Shown piece after piece: positions 52,003-61,567 of a DNA stretch of 64,000 bases. The number at the start of each line of letters is the position of its first letter. Position 1 is the stretch's first letter. The notes below the pieces were generated by a model. The model had not been told where the DNA came from. It worked only from the letters and a program-made list of their open reading frames with translations, and made no database searches. The translations under genes were made by a program, and so were the position numbers. This DNA comes from Pseudomonas sp. LRP2-20. Lineage in GTDB: Bacteria; Pseudomonadota; Gammaproteobacteria; Pseudomonadales; Pseudomonadaceae. The stretch lies in NCBI RefSeq assembly GCF_024349685.1, contig NZ_AP025944.1, positions 2,734,001-2,798,000 of the forward strand, given 5' to 3'.

Positions 52003-52473
52003 ATGGCGCAATACACCGCCCACGTGGCCTGGGCACGCGAAGGCCAGGATTTTCTCGGCAACCAGTACAGCCGCCGTCACCTGTGGCGCTTCGACGGTGG
52101 CATCGAGGTGCCGGGGTCGTCGTCGCCCCATGTGGTGCCTCTGCCGATGTCCGATGCCTCGGCGGTGGACCCTGAAGAGGCCTTCATCGCCGCGCTGTCG
52201 AGCTGCCACATGCTGTGGTTCCTGTCGCTGGCGGCCAAGCAGCGCTTTTGCGTCGAGCACTATGCCGACGACGCAGAGGGGGTGATGGCGCGCAATGAGG
52301 CAGGGCGCATGGCCATGACCGTGGTTACCCTGCGACCACGGGTCGAGTTCTCCGGCGAGCGCCAGCCCACGGCAGAGCAGCTTGAGCACTTGCACCATCT
52401 CGCCCACGAGGAATGCTTCATCGCCAATTCGGTGAAGACCGAGGTGCGTTGCGAGCCGGTCTATCTCAGCTGA
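52003..52473 (+). CDS. OsmC-family peroxidase-like protein
   Basis: A 156-residue OsmC-like protein. The two reactive cysteines are in ALSSCHMLWFLSL and HEECFIANSV. OsmC proteins reduce organic hydroperoxides or act on thiol compounds. ATG 52003 follows AAGGAGG by 6 bp. Coupling to the YeeE-type transporter suggests a role with reactive sulfur species rather than lipid peroxides. Confidence 0.88.
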   Translation: MAQYTAHVAWAREGQDFLGNQYSRRHLWRFDGGIEVPGSSSPHVVPLPMSDASAVDPEEAFIAALSSCHMLWFLSLAAKQRFCVEHYADDAEGVMARNEAGRMAMTVVTLRPRVEFSGERQPTAEQLEHLHHLAHEECFIANSVKTEVRCEPVYLS

Positions 52474-52525
52474 ACTCTTAAATAAATCAGATTAAGTCTG
52501 TTTGATAACTTATTGATTTAATTGA

Positions 52526-52855
52526 TTATCGCCTCGCGAGCGAGTGTTGAACACACTGCTCATAGTAAGTCTGCTTGATCGCCGATGGCTTGAGCCGTGA
52601 ACGGCTGTTGTAAGTCTGTTCGGTAATGCCCATGGCGGTCATGCGCATCCAGGGTTTGGCGAACCGGCGCACCTGCAGCTTCTTGCGGGTGGCGTACAGG
52701 GTAACGCCGGAAAGCTTGGCCTGCTGCGCTTCGGCGGCGATCTGCGAGCCCCATCCACAGGTTTGGCGGTCATTCTGGCTAAGCGCTTTGGCTTGGGCGC
52801 CGAAGGCGGCAGCGGCCAGCAGGCAGCCGGCCATCGTTGCTAGAATTGTTCGCAT
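52526..52855 (-). CDS. Small periplasmic protein with paired cysteines
   Basis: A 109-residue protein with a signal peptide ending AQA (about residue 22). The mature part has two Cys (QTCGWGS and YYEQCVQH), probably one disulfide, and is basic (KKLQVRRFAKPWMRMT). It is helical and of unknown family. It lies in an AT-rich neighbourhood for this genome (52480-52530) and converges on the OsmC gene. Confidence 0.65.
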   Translation of the reverse strand: MRTILATMAGCLLAAAAFGAQAKALSQNDRQTCGWGSQIAAEAQQAKLSGVTLYATRKKLQVRRFAKPWMRMTAMGITEQTYNSRSRLKPSAIKQTYYEQCVQHSLARR

Positions 52856-52929
52856 GTTGCTGTCCTAAGCATCTGAAGATGAAAGGAGTTTGCCTTCGCT
52901 TCAGATGCCTGGGGGCCAGTATTTTCGAA

Positions 52930-53580
52930 TCAGGTAGTGGCGATGCGAAAGCGATTTGCCAGTGCCGAGCTTAGGCTGCTCAGCGCCAGGCCGGCGATCC
53001 ATACCACCGACAGGCCATAGTTCAGCCGTTGGTACAGCCCGAACCACTGGCCGCTCCGGGCGGCCTGGGCCATGAGTACAACGGTGACCAGCGCTGCAAC
53101 CAGGCACGCCAGCGAAAACCAGCCCAAGGCCCTTGAACCGGCGAGGCGCTTGCCAAGCCGGACCCATAGCGCACTGGCCATGGTCAATGAGACAAACATC
53201 AGCAAGCCGCAGAAGTTGTGCAGTTGCTGCGAGCTGGACGGCTCGGCGGGTGCGCAGCCCTGATCACACGGAAACAGGCCAGTACCCAGACTTCCCAGGC
53301 CATGCAGCAGGACCAGGGCCGCGCTGAGCAGCGCCAGTTTCGAGGCACGCCAGCGCCGGGCAAGGCCCCAGGCAAACAGGGCGAACAGCAGGGCGAGGGG
53401 GAAGTTGTTGGCCAGCGGCGACCAGTGCTGGGTCGGGGAACCTTGGGCGCCGAGCTGGCTCATGGCCTGTTGCAGGTGGTCATAACCGGGGTAGGCCCGG
53501 GCGGTGAGCCAGACGCCGATCAGCAGCCATAACGGGATCAGCAGGCCACAGGTGAGCAGGGCACGGTCGAGCGGTTTCAT
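52930..53580 (-). CDS. DUF998 membrane protein
   Basis: A 216-residue protein with six membrane helices. The family pattern is visible: YPGYDHLQQAMSQLGAQGSP after helix 1, GTGLFPCDQGC and LHNFCGLLMFVSL. DUF998 proteins are of unknown function. It appears to be monocistronic. Confidence 0.82.
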   Translation of the reverse strand: MKPLDRALLTCGLLIPLWLLIGVWLTARAYPGYDHLQQAMSQLGAQGSPTQHWSPLANNFPLALLFALFAWGLARRWRASKLALLSAALVLLHGLGSLGTGLFPCDQGCAPAEPSSSQQLHNFCGLLMFVSLTMASALWVRLGKRLAGSRALGWFSLACLVAALVTVVLMAQAARSGQWFGLYQRLNYGLSVVWIAGLALSSLSSALANRFRIATT

Positions 53581-53689
53581 GCGGGACTTCCTTCCATGGA
53601 AAGCGCATACAGCAGTTGGAGAATGTACTGCCTGTCCCGGCCTTATTGCGGGTATTGCGCAGGCTTCAGCGTCGGTGGCGACACAACGT

Positions 53690-54427
53690 TCAGGCCGGTG
53701 CCTTATCGCGGCGCATCTGGGTCACCAGGGTGAACCGATCATCCGGGTGTACAGTCTCGGAAACCGCCATCAGGTCGCCGTTTTCCTCGCGGTAATGGCG
53801 GATGATCTTCAACCCCGGAGCGCCTGCCTCGGCCTTCAGTTCACGCGCCATCTCTGCCGTCAGCAACACGGCGCGTACCTGCTGGTCGACGACTGCGATC
53901 GAGCGGCCATAGTGCTGCTCGATCAACCCTGCAATCAGCTGGTCTGGGTGCTCGTGGGCCAGTTCGATGACTGCGGCGTAGTCGCGTTGGGCATAGACAT
54001 CGGTCCAGCACAGGGGCGCGGCATTGTGCTGGCGATCGACGCGGATGCTCGACACGCAGAAGTAATGCTCCCCCGGCACCAGCCCCAGGCGCGCCGCTTC
54101 GCTCAGGTCGGCGACGAAGTGGCGCACGTGCTGGATTTCCCGTTGCTGGGTTTCAGCCAGGTGCGCCAGGTCGGCCACCGTCGCCAGCGACTGCGAATAG
54201 CCACCGCGCGGGCTGCTGGCCTCGACCCGGGTACCGACCCGCTTGCGGCGTGACACCAGCCCCTGGTTGAGCAGCTGGTTGATCGCCGCCCGCACCGTGT
54301 GTCGGCTCACCTCGTACAGGTCACACAGTTCGAATTCGGTCGGCAGCAGGCTGCCCACCGGGTAACGGCCGCTGGCGATGCCGGCCATCAAGTCCTTGGC
54401 CACCACGGCGTATCGCGTTTCGTTCAT
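53690..54427 (-). CDS. GntR-family regulator with UTRA domain
   Basis: A 245-residue (from ATG 54427) GntR/HutC-type regulator. The winged helix (about 5-70: KDLMAGIASGRYPVGSLLPT, then YEVSRHTVRAAINQLLNQG) is followed by a UTRA effector domain (about 90-240). A GTG at 54454 gives nine more residues but has no ribosome site. It is divergent from the FadR-type gene at 54652. Its ligand and targets are not evident; UTRA ligands are usually sugars, amines or organic acids. Confidence 0.85.
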   Translation of the reverse strand: MNETRYAVVAKDLMAGIASGRYPVGSLLPTEFELCDLYEVSRHTVRAAINQLLNQGLVSRRKRVGTRVEASSPRGGYSQSLATVADLAHLAETQQREIQHVRHFVADLSEAARLGLVPGEHYFCVSSIRVDRQHNAAPLCWTDVYAQRDYAAVIELAHEHPDQLIAGLIEQHYGRSIAVVDQQVRAVLLTAEMARELKAEAGAPGLKIIRHYREENGDLMAVSETVHPDDRFTLVTQMRRDKAPA

Positions 54428-54592
54428 GCCTTCGATCAGTCCCGTCAAATCCACCGGTTGACAGTGTATCAGTGCAAGTCAGCGCCATCGGCAACAGTGC
54501 GAGGACGGTCGTGGTGGCGCAGTATGCGGGTGCGTTCACCCTGAGGCGTACTGCGACCGCAGCGCTTTGATTAAATACCGCGTCGGGTGTAT

Positions 54593-54605
54593 GTGATCGT
54601 ACAAC
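54593..54605. promoter_or_regulatory. Putative operator of the FadR-type regulator (autoregulation)
   Basis: GTGATCGTACAAC lies 47 bp before the start of the FadR-type gene. It matches, at 12 of 13 positions, GTTATCGTACAAC upstream of kdgD (61568-61580). Confidence 0.6.
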
Positions 54606-54651
54606 TGCTTGCGCTATCATGACGGCTGTCTTTCAAGGTGAAATACAGGGC

Positions 54652-55401
54652 ATGACAGAGCAGCAGGTACAGGCAAGGACCCGGCGCAAGCCGCGCAGTC
54701 TGGCCCAGGAACTGGTCACGGTGCTGACCGAGCGCATTCGCAGCGGCCAGCTCAAGCGCGGCGACAAGCTGCCGACCGAGTCGCAGATCATGGCCGAGGA
54801 GGGCGTCAGCCGCACCGTGGTGCGTGAGGCGATCTCCCGGCTGCAGGCGGCCGGGCAGGTCGAGACGCGCCATGGCATCGGCACCTTCGTGCTCGATGCG
54901 CCAGCTACCGGTGGCTTTCGTATCGACCCGGCGACCGTGGTCACCTTGCGCGAGGTGCTGGCGGTGCTGGAGCTGCGCATCGCCCTGGAAATCGAGTCGG
55001 CGGGCCTGGCGGCGCAACGGCGCAGCGACGAAGAGCTGGCTGGCATGCGCGCGGCGCTGGACGAGCTCAACGAGGGTGCTGCGCACGCCACTGACGCGGT
55101 GTCGGCGGACTTCCAGTTCCACCTGCGTATCGCCCAGGCCAGCGGCAACCACTACTTCGCCGATATCATCAACCACCTGGGTACCAGCATCATTCCACGT
55201 ACCCGGTTGAATTCGGCGCGGTTGGCCCATGATGACCAGGCACATTACATGAGTCGCCTGATGCACGAACATGAAGCCATTTATGAAGCCATCGCCCGGC
55301 GTGACAGCGAAGGGGCGAAGATGGCCATGCGCATGCACCTGAGCAACAGCCGCGAGCGCTTGCGCCAGGCCCATGAAGAAGCCGAGGCGCAGGGGGGCTG
55401 A
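54652..55401 (+). CDS. FadR/GntR-family regulator of galactarate/glucarate catabolism
   Basis: A 249-residue regulator with an N-terminal winged helix (about 15-82: ERIRSGQLKRGDKLPTESQI, GVSRTVVREAISRLQAAGQV) and a C-terminal FCD domain (about 95-235) whose metal-site residues (Asp in SADFQFHLRI and His in MSRLMHEHEAI, MRMHLSNSRERL) are present. FCD domains bind carboxylic acids. ATG 54652 is preferred to 54619. It is next to the galactarate operon, and a 13-mer in its own promoter recurs before kdgD, so it is probably the operon repressor. Confidence 0.87.
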   Translation: MTEQQVQARTRRKPRSLAQELVTVLTERIRSGQLKRGDKLPTESQIMAEEGVSRTVVREAISRLQAAGQVETRHGIGTFVLDAPATGGFRIDPATVVTLREVLAVLELRIALEIESAGLAAQRRSDEELAGMRAALDELNEGAAHATDAVSADFQFHLRIAQASGNHYFADIINHLGTSIIPRTRLNSARLAHDDQAHYMSRLMHEHEAIYEAIARRDSEGAKMAMRMHLSNSRERLRQAHEEAEAQGG

Positions 55402-55447
55402 GGTTGGGCTGAGGGGCGTTTGCCGTGGTTATTGCGGTGGGGCATGA

Positions 55448-55668
55448 ATCGAGCGCCGCCCGCGCGGCGCATCGCGAGCTCTGCTCGCTCCTACGTTTGT
55501 TTCTGGCCAGTAACGCCTGTGACAGGCGCTCGCGACCGTCTTGTTGGTACGACGCTATATTGTGGCATGCGCAAAAGCGTTCGCGCGCCGATGCCCCTGG
55601 AATAATTGGCCCGAAACAAACGTAGGAGCGAGCAGAGCTCGCGATGCGCCGCGCGGGCGGCGCTCGAT
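55448..55668. repeat. 221-bp long-arm inverted-repeat element, copy 3
   Basis: Same length as copies 1 and 2. The inner hairpin loops differ (GCGAGC-TCT-GCTCGC) and the change is present in both arms. It lies between the convergent FadR-type gene and the dehydrogenase gene, just before an intrinsic terminator. Confidence 0.9.
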
Positions 55669-55703
55669 TTCACAGGCGACGCTCGCCTCGAGACAGGCAA
55701 AGA

Positions 55704-55726
55704 AAGGCCCTGCTAGCAGGGCCTTT
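55704..55726. terminator. Bidirectional intrinsic terminator
   Basis: AAGGCCCTGC-TA-GCAGGGCCTT forms a perfect 10-bp GC-rich stem followed by a T-run on the plus strand and T-rich sequence on the minus strand. It serves the dehydrogenase operon (stop at 55734) and possibly the convergent FadR-type gene. Confidence 0.9.
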
Positions 55727-55733
55727 TTCGTAC

Positions 55734-57314
55734 TCAAAGCGCGCCTTCGCTCCATTGCCCGTTCACCAGGCGACGCAGCCCCAGCGGGTTGCTGTCGCGC
55801 AGTGCCTCCGGCAGCAGCGCCTGCGGGTAGTTCTGGTAGCACACCGGGCGCAGGAAGCGGTCGATGGCCAGGGTACCGACCGAGGTACCACGGGCATCGG
55901 AGGTGGCCGGGTATGGCCCGCCATGGACCATTGCTTCGCACACTTCCACGCCGGTCGGGTAGCCGTTGACCAGGATACGGCCGACTTTTTCCTCCAGCAG
56001 CGGTACCAGCCAGGCGAAGGCTTCGAAGTCCTCCGGCTCACCGATCAGCGTCGCGGTCAGCTGGCCACGCAGGCCAAGCAGGGCGGCGCGCAGTTGGTCG
56101 TTGTCCTTGACCTCGACCGCCACGGTGGTCGGGCCGAACACTTCTTCCTGCAGCAGCGGGTCGGCCTCCACCAGCAGGCGGGCCTCGGCCTTGAACAGCT
56201 GGGCACGGGCCTGGCTACCTTCCTGGGCCTGGCCGGCCAGGTGCTCGATACCGGCATGGGCGTGCAGGTGCTCCAGGCCACCGACGTAGCTGCGCAGGCC
56301 GCCGGCGTTGAGCATGGTCTGCCCGGCCTGCTGGTCCAGGTGCTGGCCGAGGTCGGCGAGCAACTGGCTGTAGTGTGCCGATTGCAGGCCGATCACCAGG
56401 CCCGGGTTGGTGCAGAACTGCCCGGCCCCCATGCACACCGAACCGGCCAGCTCGCGGGCGATGGCCTCGCCACGCTTGGCCAGGGCACCTGGCAGGATGA
56501 TCACCGGATTGATGCTGGACATCTCGGCGAACACCGGGATCGGTTGCGGGCGCTCGGCGGCCATGCGGCACAGCGCGTCGCCGCCCTTGAGCGAACCGGT
56601 GAAGCCGACGGCCTGGATGGCTGGGTGCTTGACCAGCGGTTCGCCGACGCCAGCGCCGAAGACCATGTTGAACACGCCCTTGGGCATGCCAGTGCGCTCG
56701 GCGGCGCGCTGGATGGCGCAGCCGACCAGGTCGGCAGTGGCCATGTGGCCGCTGTGCGCCTTGAACACCACCGGGCAACCGGCAGCCAGGGCCGCTGCGG
56801 TATCACCACCTGCGGTGGAGAAGGCCAGCGGGAAGTTGCTGGCACCGAACACGGCGACCGGGCCGACGCCAATACGCATCTGGCGCAGGTCGACCCGCGG
56901 CAGCGGTTGACGCTCAGGCAGGGCCAGGTCGATGCGGGCACCAAGGAAATCGCCACGGCGCAGCACCTGGGCGAACAGGCGCATCTGGCCGCTGGTGCGG
57001 CCACGCTCACCCTGGATGCGGGCGGCAGGCAGGGCGGTCTCGCGGCAGACGATGGCGACGAAGGCGTCATCCAGCTCGTCCAGCTCGGCGGCGATGGCGT
57101 CGAGGAACTCGGCGCGGCGGGCCGGTTTGAGGTTGCGGAATTCGACGAAGGCGGCGGCGGCAGCCTTGGCTGCCTGGTCCACTTCGGCTTCGGTGGCCTG
57201 GACGAAGCTGTAGGGCAGGGCCTCGCCGGTGGTGGCGTCCAGGCTCTGCAGGCGTTGCGAGCCAGCGGCGCTGCGCTGGCCGGCGATGAAGTTGTGGCCG
57301 AGGATCTCAGGCAT
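55734..57314 (-). CDS. 2,5-dioxovalerate (alpha-ketoglutarate semialdehyde) dehydrogenase
   Basis: A 526-residue aldehyde dehydrogenase. Catalytic residues are N160 (FGASNFPLAF), E264 (VFAEMSSINP) and C301 (GAGQFCTNPGLV). The FCTNPG form around the Cys is characteristic of NADP+-dependent alpha-ketoglutarate semialdehyde dehydrogenases. It oxidises 2,5-dioxopentanoate to 2-oxoglutarate, the last step of the pathway encoded by the upstream genes. It is last in the operon kdgD-MFS-garD-dehydrogenase and ends at a strong terminator. Confidence 0.92.
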   Translation of the reverse strand: MPEILGHNFIAGQRSAAGSQRLQSLDATTGEALPYSFVQATEAEVDQAAKAAAAAFVEFRNLKPARRAEFLDAIAAELDELDDAFVAIVCRETALPAARIQGERGRTSGQMRLFAQVLRRGDFLGARIDLALPERQPLPRVDLRQMRIGVGPVAVFGASNFPLAFSTAGGDTAAALAAGCPVVFKAHSGHMATADLVGCAIQRAAERTGMPKGVFNMVFGAGVGEPLVKHPAIQAVGFTGSLKGGDALCRMAAERPQPIPVFAEMSSINPVIILPGALAKRGEAIARELAGSVCMGAGQFCTNPGLVIGLQSAHYSQLLADLGQHLDQQAGQTMLNAGGLRSYVGGLEHLHAHAGIEHLAGQAQEGSQARAQLFKAEARLLVEADPLLQEEVFGPTTVAVEVKDNDQLRAALLGLRGQLTATLIGEPEDFEAFAWLVPLLEEKVGRILVNGYPTGVEVCEAMVHGGPYPATSDARGTSVGTLAIDRFLRPVCYQNYPQALLPEALRDSNPLGLRRLVNGQWSEGAL

Positions 57315-57374
57315 GGGGTGCTCCTGTAGGAGTAGCTGAAGGAAGAATGCTATTCAGGCCGGCTGGACTGGCCC

Positions 57375-57463
57375 CTGTGGGAGCGGGTTTACCCGCGAAT
57401 CAGGCGACTCGGTGCATGGCACCGGCTTCGCCGGTGTTCGCGGGTAAACCCGCTCCCACAAGG
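57375..57463. repeat. REPIN with internal hairpin, within the galactarate operon
   Basis: CTGTGGGAGCGGGTTTACCC, an inner hairpin (ACCGGCTTCGCCGGT) and the inverted REP. It lies between garD and the dehydrogenase gene and may adjust relative expression. Confidence 0.85.
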
Positions 57464-57499
57464 ACCGCGATAAATGGGCTAGCGAGCCAGCCCGACTCA

Positions 57500-59053
57500 T
57501 CAGGTAATCGGTGCCGGATTGAACAGGGTGATGTCGTTGTGCAGGCGGTGCTGTTCGGCCCAGGTCTGCTTGCGGCCGCTGGCCACGTCCAGGTAGTAGT
57601 GGAACAGCTCCCAGCCCAGTTCTTCGATGGTCGCGCGGCCGCTGGCGATGCGCCCGGCGTCGATGTCGATCAGGTCGGGCCAGCGCTGGGCCAGTTCGGT
57701 ACGGGTGCAGACCTTGACCACCGGGGCCATGGCCAGGCCATACGGCGTGCCACGGCCGGTGGTGAACACGTGCAGGTTCATGCCGGCGGCCAGTTGCAGG
57801 GTGCCGCAGACGAAATCGCTGGCCGGGGTGGCGCAGAAGATCAGGCCCTTGCGGTTGACCCGCTCGCCCGGGCCGAGCACGCCCTGGATGGCGCCGCTGC
57901 CGGACTTGACGATCGAACCGAGGGACTTCTCGACGATGTTCGACAGGCCGCCTTTCTTGTTGCCCGGCGTGGTGTTGGCGCTGCGGTCTGCCGCGCCTTG
58001 CTGCAGGTAACGGTCGTACCAGTCCATCTCGCGCACCAGGGCATCGGCGACTTCCTGGTTCTCGGCGCGCGAGGTGAGCATGTAGATGGCGTCGCGTACT
58101 TCGGTCACTTCCGAGAACAGCACGGTGGCGCCAGCGCGCACCAGCAGGTCGGCGGCATAACCCAGCGCCGGGTTGGCGGTGATGCCGGAGAACGCGTCAC
58201 TGCCGCCGCACTGCATGCCGAGGATCAGCTCGCTGGCTGGCACGGTCTCGCGGCGGCGCTGGTCGAGCTTTTTCAGGCGGGTTTCGGCCAGGCCCATGAT
58301 CTGCTCGATCATTTCGGCAAAACCGAGGCTGGCGTCCTGCAGGCGATACAGCCAAGGCTCGCTGAGGTCCACCGACGGGTCATTGTCGTGCATCACCTGG
58401 CCGGCCTGGAGCTTTTCGCAACCCAGGCTGATCACCAGTGCCTCGCCTCCAAGGTTGGGGTTGCGCGCCAGGTTGCGCACGGTGCGGATCGGGATGTAGG
58501 CGTCGCGGGCGTTGATGGCCACGCCACAGCCGTAGCTGTGGGTGAGGGCGACCACGTCATCGACGTTGGGGTATTTGGGCAGCAGTTCGCTGCGGATACG
58601 CTTGACCGCGTGCTCCAGCACGCCGGTCACGCATTGCACGGTGGTGGTGATGCCGAGGATGTTGCGGGTGCCGACGGTGCCGTCGGCGTTGCGGTAACCT
58701 TCGAAGGTGAAGCCGTCCAGCGGGGGCAGGGCATTCGGTACCGCGTCGCAGCGTGGCAGGCTGTCCAGTTCCGGGGCGGCCGGCATGGCCAGCTGGCTTT
58801 CCTGCACCCAGCTGCCCTGGCGCAGGTCTTCCAGCGCATAACCGATGATCTGCCCGTAGCGGCGCACTGGCTCGCCCTTGGCTATCAGCACGGTGGCAAC
58901 CTTGTGGCTCTGTGGCACGCCTTCGACCAGGGTCAGGCCGTCGGCGAAGCGGGCGCCTTCGCCCAGGCCGCCGTCGTTGACCACCACCACGACGTTATCG
59001 TCGTCGTGCAGGCGGACGTAGCGGGGCGAGTCGGAATGTTCGATCAACTGCAT
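57500..59053 (-). CDS. garD: Galactarate dehydratase
   Basis: A 517-residue enzyme (E. coli GarD 523) that dehydrates galactarate to 5-dehydro-4-deoxy-D-glucarate. The N-terminal SAF domain (about 10-95: [20 protein letters not shown]) and the UxaA-type body ([60 protein letters not shown]) are full length, with several conserved cysteines for iron binding. Adjacent MFS and KdgD genes support the assignment; altronate dehydratase is the nearest alternative but would be expected with other partner genes. Confidence 0.92.
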   Translation of the reverse strand: MQLIEHSDSPRYVRLHDDDNVVVVVNDGGLGEGARFADGLTLVEGVPQSHKVATVLIAKGEPVRRYGQIIGYALEDLRQGSWVQESQLAMPAAPELDSLPRCDAVPNALPPLDGFTFEGYRNADGTVGTRNILGITTTVQCVTGVLEHAVKRIRSELLPKYPNVDDVVALTHSYGCGVAINARDAYIPIRTVRNLARNPNLGGEALVISLGCEKLQAGQVMHDNDPSVDLSEPWLYRLQDASLGFAEMIEQIMGLAETRLKKLDQRRRETVPASELILGMQCGGSDAFSGITANPALGYAADLLVRAGATVLFSEVTEVRDAIYMLTSRAENQEVADALVREMDWYDRYLQQGAADRSANTTPGNKKGGLSNIVEKSLGSIVKSGSGAIQGVLGPGERVNRKGLIFCATPASDFVCGTLQLAAGMNLHVFTTGRGTPYGLAMAPVVKVCTRTELAQRWPDLIDIDAGRIASGRATIEELGWELFHYYLDVASGRKQTWAEQHRLHNDITLFNPAPIT

Positions 59054-59132
59054 GTTTGGGCCCTACTTGTCAGGTTCTCAGGCTTTTTGTACATCCGCCC
59101 GCGTCGGCAGCGGCCGGCGCGGGCGTGTTCAC

Positions 59133-60497
59133 TCAGTGCCGCGCGCTGGCCAGTTCGCCATTGGCGGCTGGCTCAGGCTGTGGCTTTGGGGCATCGTCGC
59201 GCAGCTCGATACGCTTGATCGGGCCGACGATCACCAGGTAGCTGAACACCGCCACCAAGGCGTTGGCACCCACATACACCAGGGCCCACTTGAACGAGCC
59301 GGTGGCGCTGATGATGTAGCCGATGACGATCGGTGTGGTGATCGAGGCGATGTTGCCGAAGGTGTTGAACAGGCCACCGGACAGCCCGGCGATCTGCTTG
59401 GGCGAGGTGTCTGCCACCACGGCCCAGCCCAGCGCGCCGATGCCTTTGCCGAAGAAGGCCAGGGTCATGAAACCGACCACCATCCACTCGGCATCCACGT
59501 AGTTGCAGAAGACCATGGTGGTCGACAGCAACAGGCCGCAGACGATCGGCAGCTTGCGCGAGAAGGTCAGCGAGTTGCCGCGGCGCAGCAGCCAGTCCGA
59601 GATCACCCCACCGAGCACGCCACCGATGAAGCCGCACACTGCCGGCAGCGAAGCGATGAAACCGGCCTTGAGGATGGTCATGCCCCGTTCCTGCACCAGG
59701 TACACCGGGAACCAGGTGAGGAAGAAGTAGGTGATGGCGTTGATGCAGTACTGGCCCAGGTACACGCCCAGCAGCATGCGGCTGGTCAGCAGTTGCTTGA
59801 TGTAGCCCCATTTCGGGCCGTCGTTGCCACGCTTCTGGTCCATGTCGACCAGGCCGCCGTTCTGCTCGATATGTTCGAGCTCGCTCTGGCTGATGCGCGG
59901 GTGCTGGCGCGGGTTGTAGATGGTCTTGAGCCACACCACGGAGAACACGATGCCCAGTGCGCCCATGACCACGAACACATGCTCCCAGCCGAAGCTGAAC
60001 ACGATCCAGCCCATGATCGGGGCGAACAGCGCGGTGGCGAAGTACTGCGCCGAGTTGAAGATCGCCGAGGCGGTACCGCGTTCCTGGGTCGGGAACCAGG
60101 CTGCGACGATACGGGCGTTGCCCGGGAACGACGGGGCTTCGGCGAAGCCGACGAGGAAGCGCAGGGTGAACAAGGTCACCACCGCCCAGGCCACCGGCAG
60201 GCCGCCGACAAAGCCCTGCAGCAGGGTGAACAGCGACCAGGTGAAGATGCTGAAGGCGTAGACATTCTTCGAACCGAAGCGGTCCAGCAGCCAGCCGCCG
60301 GGGATCTGCCCGGCCACGTAAGCCCATCCGAAGGCGGAGAAAATATAACCAAGGGTAACGGCGTCGATGCCGAGGTCTTTCTGCAGGCTGGAGCCTGCGA
60401 TGGCGATGGTGGCTCGGTCTGCGTAGTTGATCGTGGTCACCAGAAACAGCATGAACAGGATCAGGTAGCGCACATGCGTCTTTTTAGTCGCTTGCAT
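59133..60497 (-). CDS. Galactarate/glucarate MFS transporter
   Basis: A 454-residue ACS-family carrier with twelve membrane helices (INYADRATIAIAGSSLQKDL; FGWAYVAGQIPGGWLLDRFG; GFAEAPSFPGNARIVAAWFP). It closely resembles the GudP/GarP type of glucarate/galactarate:proton symporters and lies between kdgD and garD. It imports the operon's substrate across the inner membrane. Whether it prefers galactarate or glucarate cannot be told from the sequence, but no glucarate dehydratase gene lies in this operon. Confidence 0.9.
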   Translation of the reverse strand: MQATKKTHVRYLILFMLFLVTTINYADRATIAIAGSSLQKDLGIDAVTLGYIFSAFGWAYVAGQIPGGWLLDRFGSKNVYAFSIFTWSLFTLLQGFVGGLPVAWAVVTLFTLRFLVGFAEAPSFPGNARIVAAWFPTQERGTASAIFNSAQYFATALFAPIMGWIVFSFGWEHVFVVMGALGIVFSVVWLKTIYNPRQHPRISQSELEHIEQNGGLVDMDQKRGNDGPKWGYIKQLLTSRMLLGVYLGQYCINAITYFFLTWFPVYLVQERGMTILKAGFIASLPAVCGFIGGVLGGVISDWLLRRGNSLTFSRKLPIVCGLLLSTTMVFCNYVDAEWMVVGFMTLAFFGKGIGALGWAVVADTSPKQIAGLSGGLFNTFGNIASITTPIVIGYIISATGSFKWALVYVGANALVAVFSYLVIVGPIKRIELRDDAPKPQPEPAANGELASARH

Positions 60498-60599
60498 GCT
60501 GGTAATACTCCCACTAGTTATTTTTGTGCGGGCTCACGAGTTGTAGCCGGAGTGGGCAGGCCCACTCCGGATGCGGCAATGGCAGGCCGCGGAGTGCGC

Positions 60600-61511
60600 T
60601 TATTGCGGACCCATCTTGTCCATCAGCGCTGCGAGCATTTCGTACTCTTCAGCGGTCAGGTCGGTCAGCGGGGTACGCACCGGGCCTGCGTCGTAACCGG
60701 CGATCTTGGCGCCGGCCTTGACGATACTCACGGCGTAACCGGCCTTGCGGTTGCGGATGTCCAGGTACGGCAGGAAGAAATCGTCGATCAGCTTGGCCAC
60801 GGTGGCGTGATCGTCACGGGCGATGGCGTGGTAGAAGTCCATCGCGGTCTTCGGAATGAAGTTGAACACCGCCGACGAGTAAACCGGTACACCCAGTGCC
60901 TTGTAGGCCGCAGCATACACCTCGGCGGTCGGCAGGCCACCCAGGTAGCTGAAACGGTCACCCAGGCGGCGACGGATCGACACCATCAGCTCGATGTCAC
61001 CCAGGCCGTCCTTGTAGCCGATCAGGTTCGGGCAGCGCTCGGCCAGCTGCTCGAGCAGGTTGGCGTTCAGGCGGCAGACGTTGCGGTTGTACACCACGAC
61101 ACCGATGTTGACCGACTTGCACACGGCTTCGACGTGGGCGGCGACGCCGTCCTGGCTGGCTTCGGTGAGGTAGTGGGGCAGCAGCAGCAGGCCCTTGGCA
61201 CCCAGGCGCTCGGCTTCTTGTGCGTATTCGATGGCCTGGCGGGTGGAACCACCGACGCCGGCAAGGATTGGCACCGACCTGGCGCAGGTGTCGACTGCGG
61301 TCTTGATCACCTGGCTGTACTCGCTGGCGGCCAGGGAGAAGAATTCACCGGTGCCACCGGCGGCGAACAGGGCGCTGGCGCCGTAGGGGGCGAGCCATTC
61401 CAGGCGCTTGATGTAGCCAGCCTGGTTGAAGTCGCCCTGGGCGTTGAAGTCGGTGACCGGGAAAGACAGCAGGCCGTGGGAGAGGATGGATTTCAGTTCT
61501 TGTGGAGTCAT
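60600..61511 (-). CDS. kdgD: 5-dehydro-4-deoxyglucarate dehydratase
   Basis: A 303-residue enzyme of the DHDPS aldolase family, converting 5-dehydro-4-deoxy-D-glucarate to 2,5-dioxopentanoate with loss of water and CO2. The Schiff-base Lys is K167 ([12 protein letters not shown]) and the catalytic Tyr is Y141 (VVYNRNVC). The start chosen, ATG 61511, gives the 303 residues usual for pseudomonad KdgD (xxPQELKS start); ATG 61523 adds four residues. First gene of the operon, with a putative regulator site 57 bp upstream. Confidence 0.93.
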   Translation of the reverse strand: MTPQELKSILSHGLLSFPVTDFNAQGDFNQAGYIKRLEWLAPYGASALFAAGGTGEFFSLAASEYSQVIKTAVDTCARSVPILAGVGGSTRQAIEYAQEAERLGAKGLLLLPHYLTEASQDGVAAHVEAVCKSVNIGVVVYNRNVCRLNANLLEQLAERCPNLIGYKDGLGDIELMVSIRRRLGDRFSYLGGLPTAEVYAAAYKALGVPVYSSAVFNFIPKTAMDFYHAIARDDHATVAKLIDDFFLPYLDIRNRKAGYAVSIVKAGAKIAGYDAGPVRTPLTDLTAEEYEMLAALMDKMGPQ

Positions 61512-61567
61512 TGTTGTAGGCATCCTGTGGCGCTTGGGTGAAGGGTGTTGTTCTGCGTTGGAGGTAA

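Noticed and set aside
59052..61541. An 829-codon plus-strand frame across the galactarate operon
   Set aside because: Antisense to the MFS and KdgD genes and without recognisable domains.
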